Assembly: GCF_030816935.1 (NCBI RefSeq)
Contig: NZ_JAUSYO010000001.1
Span: 2,728,001 to 2,792,000, forward strand
Direction: 5' to 3'
DNA length: 64,000 nt
Source of the DNA: Arthrobacter sp. B3I9
GTDB taxonomy: Bacteria > Actinomycetota > Actinomycetes > Actinomycetales > Micrococcaceae
The notes under the pieces are model-generated. The model was not told where the DNA came from and ran no database searches. It saw only the letters and a list, made by a program, of their open reading frames with translations. The first letter of the stretch is position 1. Every line of letters begins with the position of its first letter. Made by a program: the position numbers and the translations under genes. Positions 11,569-21,300 of this stretch are shown piece after piece.

Positions 11569-12941
11569 CTACTGCGTAGTGAGTGGCAGTGCTGTAGTCA
11601 CCGGCGCGTGGGAAGATCGGGCTGGCCACTGTTTGATGGATTGAAGGTATTCGGCGGCGTCCGCTTGTTCGTTGAATTCCAGAAGGTTGCCCACTTTTTC
11701 CACTAGTACGTCTCGCACTTCCGATGGGGTTGCGAAGAAGAACTCTTTGCGCGGGTTGGCTTGATTGACGGCCTTCGTCGCGAAATGTTTATGAAGTTCG
11801 TTCTCCAGGGTGACTGCATCTTCCGAGAAGAAAAGGGTGTGGATGTCAAAGCGGAATGGTACTGATGCTCCACCGAGTTCAGCGACGCGTTCCATGGGTT
11901 CGAGGCGCCTGGTTAGGCCTATCTTGACGACGTCATCGCCGAAAGCACCACGATTGGAGATGACGTAGATGTAGCCGGCGCGGATGTTGGCAGCGCGGAA
12001 GTCATTTTGGGCGATTGCTTCGTCGATCAACTCGAGCCGACGCTCGAGATCAGGATCCCCTTGCCCGGAGGCGCGCATAGCGGCGAGAGCGTTGAGGAGG
12101 TGGGCGCGTTCCTTGTCGAGCCGGACACGTTCCTCGGCGAGTTCGCGTTCGACGCGGCGTTCCTCGCGCAGACGAGCCCTTTCCTCCCGTTCTGCTTCTT
12201 TCTCCTCTTGCTTTTTCATGAGCCAATCGGCGGTGAGTTCGATTTCCGCAACGCGCCTTGCGTGGAAGTCATCACTAATGTGCATTTCCATCAGTGCACC
12301 CAGTTTCGCGATTGCCTGGCGTGATGCATCTAGGCGGCGTTTGGCTGTGACCACATTGCCTAGCTTAAGGGACCTGATGCTGTTGTCCGCCTCAGCGTTG
12401 TAAGCGCGGAGCATCAACTTTGCCAGGTCATCGGTCATGCGTCGACCTTTCACTAGGGAGTTGTCGAACGTGAAGAGATTTGACTTCACGATCGCCTGCC
12501 CGAGTTTTATCAGTTCCGCGATTCGTGCTTCCACCTCGTCTAAGCGTTCACGGAAGGACGCAGCATTCTCAAGCGGGTGGTGATAGCGGTAAATGCCGAC
12601 TTCCTGAAGCACCAGCGCATCGTTGAGCTCAACGTAAGGAGTGGATGGGTCGGTGGCGTCGGCAAGCTGCCGCCGAAGAAGCTGATTTTCAGCCTCGAGA
12701 AAGCGACTCGTGCAGCAACTGTCGATTCGTTTGATTCCACCTTGTTCACTAGAGCGTCAGGCACCGGTGCCGGCTCGACTTCGGGCGCAGCCGATGAATC
12801 TCCCGATGGCAACCAGAGCTGCCATCCTTGCGGCGGTTCCGGCCACGCAGGGTCAGGCGTCCAGCCCGCCGGAGGCCGCCAGTACGCGGGGGGCTGGGGC
12901 CAGCCTGGAGGCGGATTGAATACTAGATTATCCGTCGTCAT
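11569..12941 (-). pseudogene. DUF4041/MUG113 (GIY-YIG-like) coiled-coil protein, frameshifted
   Basis: ATG 12941 opens a Trp/Pro-rich start (PPGWPQPPAYW, PPAGWTPDPAWP). One base is lost or gained at about 12700-12720. The second frame continues with LEAENQLLRRQLADATD and VELNDALVLQEVG into a long charged coiled coil (KKQEEKEAEREERARLREE) and ends in a MUG113/T5orf172 domain (GYIYVISNRGAFGDDVVKIG, then RVAELGGASVPFRFDIH), a GIY-YIG relative found in phage and mobile-element proteins. The part from 12612 is open to 11569. Its ATG overlaps the stop of the preceding coiled-coil gene (TGATG), so the two were one operon. Nuclease activity is not shown. Confidence 0.7.
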
Positions 12942-14190
12942 CAGGAGCGCCGGACTCCTGAGACAGTCGCAGGTGTCAGTCCAAGGGGGTTCTTAGAGAC
13001 GGCGGCGCCCAGGTGTTCCACCGTGGCCGCTGGAACAACGGCTGACAGATCAATATCGGAAAACGCCTCACGTGATGCCCGACTGCGGCGAACGGGATGT
13101 AGGTCTCGTTGCCTGTCGCGGGGTTGATTGTCTGCGTTCCGACTTCCAGCGCGATGCTCTGAATCAGCGCGCGGCGGTCTGCCTCGAACACCTCATGCAA
13201 AGTTCGTAGTACGACCTGATGGACGATTCCCGCATATCGGTCTTTCGACTCTTTCTGCGAGAGTGCTACAGACGTGATTTCGTCGCTGGCTTTCACGTAC
13301 TTATAAGACTTGATCGTCGGGATCTAGTTCGGGCTTGGAATGAGGACGCGCAATGCGAGTTCGGCTGTTCCAGGGTCAAATTGTGCCTCGTGCTCCACCA
13401 TGAACCCCCCGGGGTAGACAGAGTTGGCCAGCACAATGCCTACGTACTCCTGCAGGGCTTCCACTGAACCGTAACTAAGATTCGTGATCAGCTCGTCGAT
13501 GGAAGCGTTGTGCTGAGCTACCTGGGCCTCACGAGCGGCGCATTCGTCCGCGTATCTAGCTTTTGCAGCCGCAAGCCTTTGCTTTCGGTTGTTCTCGTCG
13601 GCAGCGTACCTACCAGCAATCGCCTGGCGCCGCCCGGGCAATTCGGCCATCTCGTGCTCCCAGACTGATTGGGCCTGGGCAAACGCAGCTTGAGCTTGGG
13701 CCTGGGCCTCAGCGAGCTTCTTTTTGCGGCCGAAGAGCCCGGTTGGGGGAGCCGGCGTTTGAAATACAGGGGCTGAGGGATCGGGCAAGGTAACAGGGCC
13801 GGGAATTGGGGTCTCCAGCCTGCGGTCGAATGGTGGATGTTCGACGGTCCTCCGCAAGCTGCCGAGGTCAACGTAATCATCGACAGCCAGAGTCGATTCG
13901 AGGAGGCTATCGACTTGGTCGTAGACGGCCGCCAGTTCGGCGTTGAGTTGCTCTACTTCTGCCTGGCGGCTGGCCACGTGAGCGTCATGAGCTTCCTTCT
14001 CGAGGCGTTTGCGATCCGCCTCCGAGGCTCGTTGAAGTGCAACCTGCGCCCTTTGTTCAGCTTTCCATGCCTGCTCAGCCCGGCGAGCCGAGGCTGCCTG
14101 TTCACGCGCCGCGGCACGTTGGCGCTGTTCAGCCACCTTCGCTTGGTGCTGCATTTCCGCTAAAAACCCACGACGACGTGCCAAGATCAA
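12941..14190 (-). pseudogene. Coiled-coil protein with internal stop and frameshift
   Basis: From a TTG start at 14190 the protein has a long Ala/Gln/Glu/Arg-rich coiled coil, then FGRKKKLAEAQAQAQAAFAQ and a folded C-terminal part (LRVLIPSPN). A TAG at 13324-13326 interrupts it. The same frame continues at once with IPTIKSYKYVKASDEITSVA and NPATGNETYIPFAAVG. A one-base shift near 13075 moves the last part (REAFSDIDLSAVVPAATVEH, LGAAVSKNPLG) to another frame, ending at 12941-12943. I recall relatives being labelled restriction-system proteins, but no nuclease motif is visible, so the function stays open. It overlaps the next gene by TGATG. Confidence 0.65.
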
Positions 14191-14689
14191 ACCCCCAGAT
14201 ACAGTTTTCGTTCACATTACCAAGTAGCTGGAACATTAAAGTATTCGCCGTGCACACCGTTGGTATCAGGTACCTTCTTTCGCCTCGCACTCCCTGTCAG
14301 TTTTAGTGTCAGGCCCCGGGAAGGCGCCTTCCTTACGCCAGCGTACGGAGTTGCCCCACGGGTCCTCCCAGCACACCCGAAGGTTGGGGTAGGCATAATG
14401 TGACCGAAGCTTCGGTCAACCGCTATTTGACCGGGGCTTCGCCAATTTATAGCGATTTGTTAGTGGCTCCTTGGACCGCAGCAGAAAGGTGGCAGGCGCT
14501 GATTTTCCGCTCCGGGAGCCCCTTCTGCGCGCCAGCCTTCCGTTACCGGCACTCGGAAAGGTTGCGTGGCCCGCTGGGGCACGACCCAAGCGAACTCTTC
14601 CACCCCGCCGAGACCTGCATCGCCTTCGGACCACAGGACCTTCCGGGCTCGGCTCCGATTCTCGATTCGTCAGGCCTCTCCCAAGCCGA
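14191..14689. other. Gene-poor stretch
   Basis: No intact gene is seen. On the minus strand about 14300-14410 reads briefly like protein (NLRVCWEDPWGNSVRWRKEG) but has no start or frame support beyond that, so it is at most a fragment. Confidence 0.3.
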
Positions 14690-14884
14690 AATGTTGTCCA
14701 CATCTACGAGAGCGGAGTACCCACTGCATCAGGACGCATCGACGTGGTCTCTTCCGACGACAGCGTACTGTGGCTTCAAGCCGACGGCGCGGATGGGCGA
14801 CACCTCTTCCTGTGGAATGACGTCACTGTTTACAAACGGCCTGGGGGCAAGGTTCTGCTGGCCAGTAACTCGCGAGTGCTGTGA
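14690..14884 (+). pseudogene. Fragment related to the 83-residue protein at 30.6 kb
   Basis: The frame ending at 14884 reads VVHIYESGVPTASGRIDVV then SVLWLQADGADGRHLFLW. The pattern (V.I...GV....G..D.V..D..LWLQ....GR.LF) matches the small protein encoded at 30567-30818. No start codon or ribosome site fits, so it looks like a leftover of a related gene. The stretch after it up to 15386 shows no supportable gene. Confidence 0.35.
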
Positions 14885-15387
14885 GGAACGGGAGATGCCT
14901 TCCGCCTGAAGCTTGACGCGGTTTCATCTACTTACCCTGCAACCCGTTGGATGTCGCAGATAGACGCTACCCGCCACGGATACCGGCGACAAGCGGACGG
15001 AATACCGTCTGGGCCTACTCTCGGCTTTGGAATCCAAGCTCTGGTTCGAGGCTACTCCAGGGATGTCTTGGAGCCGTGACACCTCCTGGTTGCGGGGCGG
15101 CGAGCTGCTCTGGGAACGCGGCTTCCGCGCCAAGGGCCGATACGCAGGCGTGGGGGTGTGTTACCGCCGAAACGGGGTGCCGAAGATCATTTCTACGACA
15201 AGATCAACGAATTAACCCCAAGAATTATGACGCAAAAGATCGTGTACTACGGTCCAATCGAGGTACGGATGTCACCTGATTTGCAGCCCGTTGACAGCTC
15301 ACACCTGGAAAATGAACAGCTTTTTGTGAAATTGTCTGCCGGTTTTCTGATTTTATGTCTTAGGCTTCTCCCATAATCATCGTGATG

Positions 15388-15422
15388 GGGGCGAGCGATG
15401 AATATCCGCCCCTGTCTTTTTT
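15388..15422 (+). terminator. Terminator-like hairpin in the leader of the Rhs operon
   Basis: ggggcg (15388-15393) pairs with cgcccc (15407-15412) and is followed by tgtctttttt. It ends about 13 bases before ATG 15435, just upstream of the GGGGGG ribosome site. It may stop upstream read-through or act as an attenuator of the secreted-protein/Rhs operon. Confidence 0.55.
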
Positions 15423-15434
15423 GGGGGGCTTTCC

Positions 15435-18314
15435 ATGCGTTCTGCGCTTCGTGGTACACGTCTGTTCACTGCCATTTCACTTTCCGCCGCGTTATGCATG
15501 GGGCTTCTTCCTCCCGCCGGTGTCGCGCAGGCAAGTCCTCACGCTCCGGCAGCCGCGCGGGCCGGTGCCATTCCGGTAGAGGCCCCCACCGAAACTCGCG
15601 AGCAGGCGGCCTCCCGGACAGCGTCCGAGTCCGGCACGTCGGTGGTCGTTGATTCCTTGACTACACCTACTGAGCAGGTCCTGGCGTTGCCGGACGGGAA
15701 GTTCAGCAAGACCGTATCGGTCGAACCAACACGAATGCTGGCGAACGGGACATGGACCGATATCTCAACCGATCTGGTTGAAACCGGCGGAATGCTCCAA
15801 CCGAAGATGGTTCCTGCAGATCTGAAAATCAGCAAAGGCGGGGACTCCAAACTTTCATCCGTATCCGACCGGCGGGGCCACACGGTGACGGAGTCCTGGG
15901 CGTACGGCAAGCTCCCTGTGGCGAAAATCAGCGGCAACATGGCAACTTACGCTTCCGTTTTCCCCGGTGTGGATCTCATCCAGGTGGCCAAGAAACAGGG
16001 CATCTCCCAGGTCCTGAAGATCTACACCGCAGAAGCTGCAACGGACCCAAGGGTTCTCGATTTCAAGCTCAAGCTCGAGGCCACGGGTGTGAACCTGGAT
16101 AGTGACGCCAAGGGTGGGTTGAAAGCCACCAGCCGCAAGACAGGTGAAGATGTCCTGCAGAGCCGGGCCGGACATTGGTGGGACTCACGCCATCGAGATG
16201 CTGGCCCAACGGACCCCGGCGGACCGGGGACGATGGAATCCTTTGATTTGTCGCTCTCCAACGACGTTGGGGGTACTCACGAAAAGCTGCGTATCTCGGA
16301 CATTCTGTCCCGCAAGGATCTGACATACCCGCTGTACATCGATCCTGACTGGTCCACGGCACGCGCATCGTATGTCTTCGTTGACTCTGCCTATCCCACC
16401 ACGTCGTACTGGAACGGGCAGATTGCCGGAGCGGACCTGAACCTCGGCTTCCTGCCTGCCAAGTGGGACACCGCGGGAAAGAATCACACGGCGCACGCCT
16501 ATTGGCAGTTCACCACGTCGCCCATGGTCGGTAAGAAGATCTTCGCTGCGCGCTTCAACGCGACCAACTTCTGGTCTTCGTCCTGCGTCGCCCGTACTGT
16601 GCGGGCGAAGATAACGGGCGGGGTCGGGACCGGAACCACGTGGAACAGCCAGCCGGGGATCGCCCGTGACATTGAAGCTAAATCGTTCGCTTACGGCAAC
16701 GAAGGCCTCGGTTGCGGTGATGCGACGGTCGGGTTCGACATGATGGCTGCCGCCGATCTCTTCCCCACCGTCAGCCAGTGGACTGTTGGACTGTTCGCTG
16801 ATGGTGAGTATTCAGACGAATTGAGCTGGAAGCGCTTCACCAACAACGCCACCATCACTGTTACCTACGGGACTGCTCCGAATACGCCGGTCCTGAACTC
16901 CATCTCGGGCTGCGGGCTGACGTGCGCCGAGTACGTCACCCGGTACAACCAGCCGACGATAAACCTTTCAGCGAGCGACCCTGACGGGGATGCGGGCGGA
17001 ACAATCCTCATCTGGATTACTGTCCGAAACACAGCTGGCACGGCCGTCGCCTCTACCTCATCGGGACGTCCTGTTCCTGGCTCCGGCGGCAGCACAACTT
17101 GGCAGGTCCCTGTTGTTCTGGCCGATGGAACCTATCGGCTCGAATACCAATCCTCGGACCAGCAAGGCATCTCTTCCGCAGGAGCCGCGACCAATTTCAC
17201 AGTGAATACAGCAGCGCCCTCAGGTCCTCGCGTGCTGGCTGGCGATTTCAACATGAATAGTGATCCCGAGTTCTATAACAAGGCCGTCGTGGGCGTCACG
17301 GGACTCTCGTACTCAGTCAGAAACCTGGGGCCCTATCCCATCAAGGGTTTTGTCTATGCAGTGACCGCCGGTACGGGCATCCCTGATTATCCCAAGAGCG
17401 TCGGAGCTTTGGCCTGCGGGCAACGAACTGGTCCCTTCGTGGTCGTCTGCCCCGCAGACGGCAGGTCTGCCAATGTAACCGTGGCTCCCGTTGACCTCAC
17501 CAGCACCTTCAGCGTGTGGGCATTTGATACAGCCGGGAACATTAACACCCAAGCCGAGAGCGGTGCTGTTTCCGTGACGTTCACGGTCGGCAACATGGCA
17601 CCGGCGCCGACCAAGGTCCTTCCTACCTCGGTCGCCGGGGGCGCCCAATGGGTTGACGTACCCACGAACCGAGGGACCCCGTCCCCGGTGGCCGGGTGCA
17701 TGCTGCCCCAGGCAACCGGCCCGGCGACGACGGCCTATCGTGCGCTGCGCGTGCCCGCGGCTGGAGCTTTTGCCAAGACCTTGCAAGCGGCGGTGAACAA
17801 TGCCGAGAGCTTCAGTTTCAGCGGCTGGTTCTGCCCGGCGAAACCCTCTGCAGCGAACAGGCAAGTCGCCCTCAGCCAGATGAACGACGCCGGAACGGTC
17901 GGGTCCCTTCTTGGACTCTCACCCCAGCACCTGTGGGAACTCGCGGCCTACGACACGGCCACACCTGCCAATCTGAAAAACGTCAGCCAGGATGCCGTCG
18001 AAGGTGCTGCGACCCAGCAGTGGTATTTCATTGGTGCCATCTACGACAGAATCAACGCCCAGCTCCGCCTCACCGTTTCCAACACCAAGGGCACAAAGAC
18101 TTGGGTCATCGCCACAGCAGCGACGAGCCACCGCCCCTCAACCGGAGCATCCCCGGCCGTCCTCGGCACCGCAAACCCCGCCACCCCGGCAGCGGACCAG
18201 TTCACCGGCCTGATCTACCGGCCCGTCATGACGCAAGGGGTCCTGGTTAATTCGCAGTTCGGCCCTGCCTGGGACCGAATCACCTCGGCCTACGAAGGGA
18301 TCCTGGTCAAATGA
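15435..18314 (+). CDS. Large secreted protein paired with Rhs/YD-repeat protein
   Basis: A 959-residue protein with a Sec signal peptide (about residues 1-34, ending GVAQAS). The N-terminal half resembles the DNRLRE-type surface proteins found beside actinobacterial YD-repeat genes (TYPLYIDPDWS, ASYVFVDSAYPTTSYWN). The centre has Ig-like repeats, and the C-terminal 180 residues look like a LamG/concanavalin-type sandwich (SFSFSGWFCPAK, QWYFIGAIYD). The start ATG 15435 has GGGGGG seven bases before it. It overlaps the Rhs gene by ATGA, so the two are translationally coupled. The likely role is an outer partner or scaffold of the Rhs protein at the cell surface; this is an inference from context. 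Confidence 0.8.
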   Translation: MRSALRGTRLFTAISLSAALCMGLLPPAGVAQASPHAPAAARAGAIPVEAPTETREQAASRTASESGTSVVVDSLTTPTEQVLALPDGKFSKTVSVEPTRMLANGTWTDISTDLVETGGMLQPKMVPADLKISKGGDSKLSSVSDRRGHTVTESWAYGKLPVAKISGNMATYASVFPGVDLIQVAKKQGISQVLKIYTAEAATDPRVLDFKLKLEATGVNLDSDAKGGLKATSRKTGEDVLQSRAGHWWDSRHRDAGPTDPGGPGTMESFDLSLSNDVGGTHEKLRISDILSRKDLTYPLYIDPDWSTARASYVFVDSAYPTTSYWNGQIAGADLNLGFLPAKWDTAGKNHTAHAYWQFTTSPMVGKKIFAARFNATNFWSSSCVARTVRAKITGGVGTGTTWNSQPGIARDIEAKSFAYGNEGLGCGDATVGFDMMAAADLFPTVSQWTVGLFADGEYSDELSWKRFTNNATITVTYGTAPNTPVLNSISGCGLTCAEYVTRYNQPTINLSASDPDGDAGGTILIWITVRNTAGTAVASTSSGRPVPGSGGSTTWQVPVVLADGTYRLEYQSSDQQGISSAGAATNFTVNTAAPSGPRVLAGDFNMNSDPEFYNKAVVGVTGLSYSVRNLGPYPIKGFVYAVTAGTGIPDYPKSVGALACGQRTGPFVVVCPADGRSANVTVAPVDLTSTFSVWAFDTAGNINTQAESGAVSVTFTVGNMAPAPTKVLPTSVAGGAQWVDVPTNRGTPSPVAGCMLPQATGPATTAYRALRVPAAGAFAKTLQAAVNNAESFSFSGWFCPAKPSAANRQVALSQMNDAGTVGSLLGLSPQHLWELAAYDTATPANLKNVSQDAVEGAATQQWYFIGAIYDRINAQLRLTVSNTKGTKTWVIATAATSHRPSTGASPAVLGTANPATPAADQFTGLIYRPVMTQGVLVNSQFGPAWDRITSAYEGILVK

Positions 18315-21300
18315 GAACCGCCTCCGCGCTGTCCCGAGTGCTCTTAGTTGGAACCCTCTCAGCGGCATTGGCGGTTACGGGATCAGGACTCGCACCACAG
18401 CCAGCCACCGCCGCCTCTGTCACGGTCAACACCGCCGCCTTCAAATCTGAAGTGCCGACCGTTGCCGCATCATCTTGGGCCGGCACCCTGGTTCAGGCAC
18501 CGGCGCTGACCACACCCGCGGCCCCTGGCTCGCAGATGACCGTGACCGGGACGAAAGTCAGCGCTCCGACGCTGCGGAGCACGGCGCTGACAGCAGCGGA
18601 CCCGGGGGCGCAGAACACTACTGCCATCCCAGGTCCCGGGTCCGGGAACTGGGGAGCATCCGGGCAACTGGGCGCCTTCACCTGGAACTACCCTCTGCCC
18701 TCGCGGAAAGCACCGGCCGGACAAACCCCCAGCCTGTCCCTGTCCTATGATTCAAGTCGGGTGGACGGGCTTACCAGCGCCACGAACAGCCAGGCCAGCG
18801 TGGTTGGGGATGGCTGGGCACTTGCCGGTGCCGGATATATCCGGCAAAGCTTTACCTCCTGCAAGGACCAGGGCGTATCAAGTTCCTATGACCTGTGCGG
18901 GAACCCGACCGGGCAGAGCCTGTCGATCTCGTTTGGCGGGCGCAACACCCAACTCGTCAAAGACACCGGATCCGGGGCCTGGAAGCTCCAGTCCGACGAC
19001 AACACCCGCATCGAGTACGTCAAAACCCCGGGAATCAACGGAACCTTCGACGGCGGCTACTGGAAGCTGACCGATAACGCCGGCACGCAATACTTCTTCG
19101 GGCGCAACCAACTGCCCGGCTGGGCTGCCGGGAAACCCACCACCAACTCCGTCAGCAGAGTCCCGGTCGGCGCCGCCAAACCCGACCAGCCCTGCGCCGC
19201 GGCGACCTTTAAGGACTCCCTGTGCCAGCAGGCGTGGATGTGGAACCTGGACCACATCGTTGACCTGAACGGAAACACCCAGGCCTTCTACTACGACCAG
19301 GAAACCAACTGGTACGCATCCGCCGCCGGCACCGGCACCAGGCTGGACTACACCCGCGCCGCCAGGCTTTCCCGCATCGACTACGGCATGCGGACCGGTG
19401 CTGAACTCGCCGGGAACGCGCCTCTGCGGCTCTCCCTGAGTTACGCGGACCGCTGCAACGGCATCGACTGCAGCAAAGGCAACGACGTTCCCGCTCAGTT
19501 CATCTGCCCGCAGTCCGGGTCCTGCACCATCCTCTCCCCGACCTTCTTCACCAGCCAGCGCCTGACGAAGGTCACCGCCTCAACCCGCCTCTCCAGCGGC
19601 GTCTACCAGGCAGCGGACACCTGGGCGCTCGGCCACACCATGCCTGACCCCGGTGACGGCACCAAACCCGCTCTTTGGCTCGGCCAGGTCGCCCACACCG
19701 GCAGCAACACCGCAACCGGGACCGGGGCCGCGATCACCGACCCGCCGACAATATTCGGTGGGCAAACGCTACAGAACCGTGTCTGGGTTACGGACGGTCT
19801 CGCGCCGCTTAACAGGTACCGGATCTCGACCGTCAAAACCCCCGCCGGTGCGGTCACCTCCGTCGTGTATAACGCCGCCGAATGCAGTCCGACGAACCTG
19901 CCCGGCAGCCCCGAAACCAACACCAAGCGCTGCTACCCCCAGTGGTGGGCACCGATGGCGCCCATCGCCCAGGCACCGCGCATGGACTACTTCCACATCT
20001 ACCCGGTAGCCCGGGTATCCACCAACGCCGGCCCCGGCGCGGACGCCAGCACCGACGTTGAATCCCGCTATGAATACATCGGGGCACCGGCCTGGAAATA
20101 CGCCGGCGCTAAGGTAGCAACAGGATCCGGTGGCTCCCAGACAACCTGGTCCGTCGCCGCAGGCTGGCAGGACGTCAAAACCGTTGTCGGGGCACCTGAT
20201 CAGCCATCGACGAATGCTGTCACCACCAGCACCTACCTCCGTGGTCTGCACGGGACTCCGTCCAACACCAGCGGCGGGGTCCGCACGAGTAGCGTCACTC
20301 TGGACGGCGGCAAAGTCGTCGAAGACTCGCCCATCCACGCCGGCCGCCTCGTGCAAATCCAGTCCTTCAACGGTGTCGGCGGGCCCCTGCTCAGCTCCAC
20401 CATCAACGAACCCTGGGTCTCAAACCCCACTGCGACCAACACCGCCCAAGGCACACAAGCCAGGTTCGGCGGGATCCTGAGCACCACCACCCGTGAGCCC
20501 AGCTCACTGGCCGGAGGCTGGAACACCTCCACCGTCACCAACATCTTCGACAACTACGGCCGGACCAAAGCAACCTCCGCAAGCACAGACAGTGCCAAGA
20601 CCACCGATGACACCTGCACCGTCACGGTCTACGCCGACAACACCGCAGCGAACATCCTCACCGCACCCGCGACGACGTCCACCTCCAGCGGCCTTTGCAC
20701 GGCGCAGGGAACAACGGCAGGGAACATCCTCACCGCAACCCGGGTGTTCTACGCCGACAGCACCTCAGCCACCCCCGGCACTACCGGGTACAAAGCCCCC
20801 GTCACCACCCAGGCCACACGCTCCGATGACGCGATCAGCGCCACCGGCCAGACCGTGAACCAGTGGCAAGAAGGACCCACCCGCACCTTCGACGCCCTGG
20901 GCCGCGTCTCCTCCAGCACCGACCGGACCACCGGCACCGACCGGAAAACCACCGTTGCTTACTCCCCCGCCACCGGACCACCCACCACCATCACCGCAAC
21001 AAACCCCAAGGGCTGGCAAGCCACTTCCACGGCTGACGCCGTGCGCGGAGCGATCACCACCACCAAGGACGCAGCCGGGGCCACCACCACCACCGACTAC
21101 GACGCCAGCGGCCGACCGGTCGCCAGCTGGGACCCGCTCCGGCCCAAAGCCCTGAACCCCGACCCCAGCACGTCCACCGAATACAACCTCTCCCAGACCG
21201 CGCCGTCCTGGATCCGGAACAACACCCGCAACAGCTCCAACAGCAACATCGCTACCTTCCAGATCCTCGACGGGATGGGCCGCCTGCGCCAGACGCAGCG

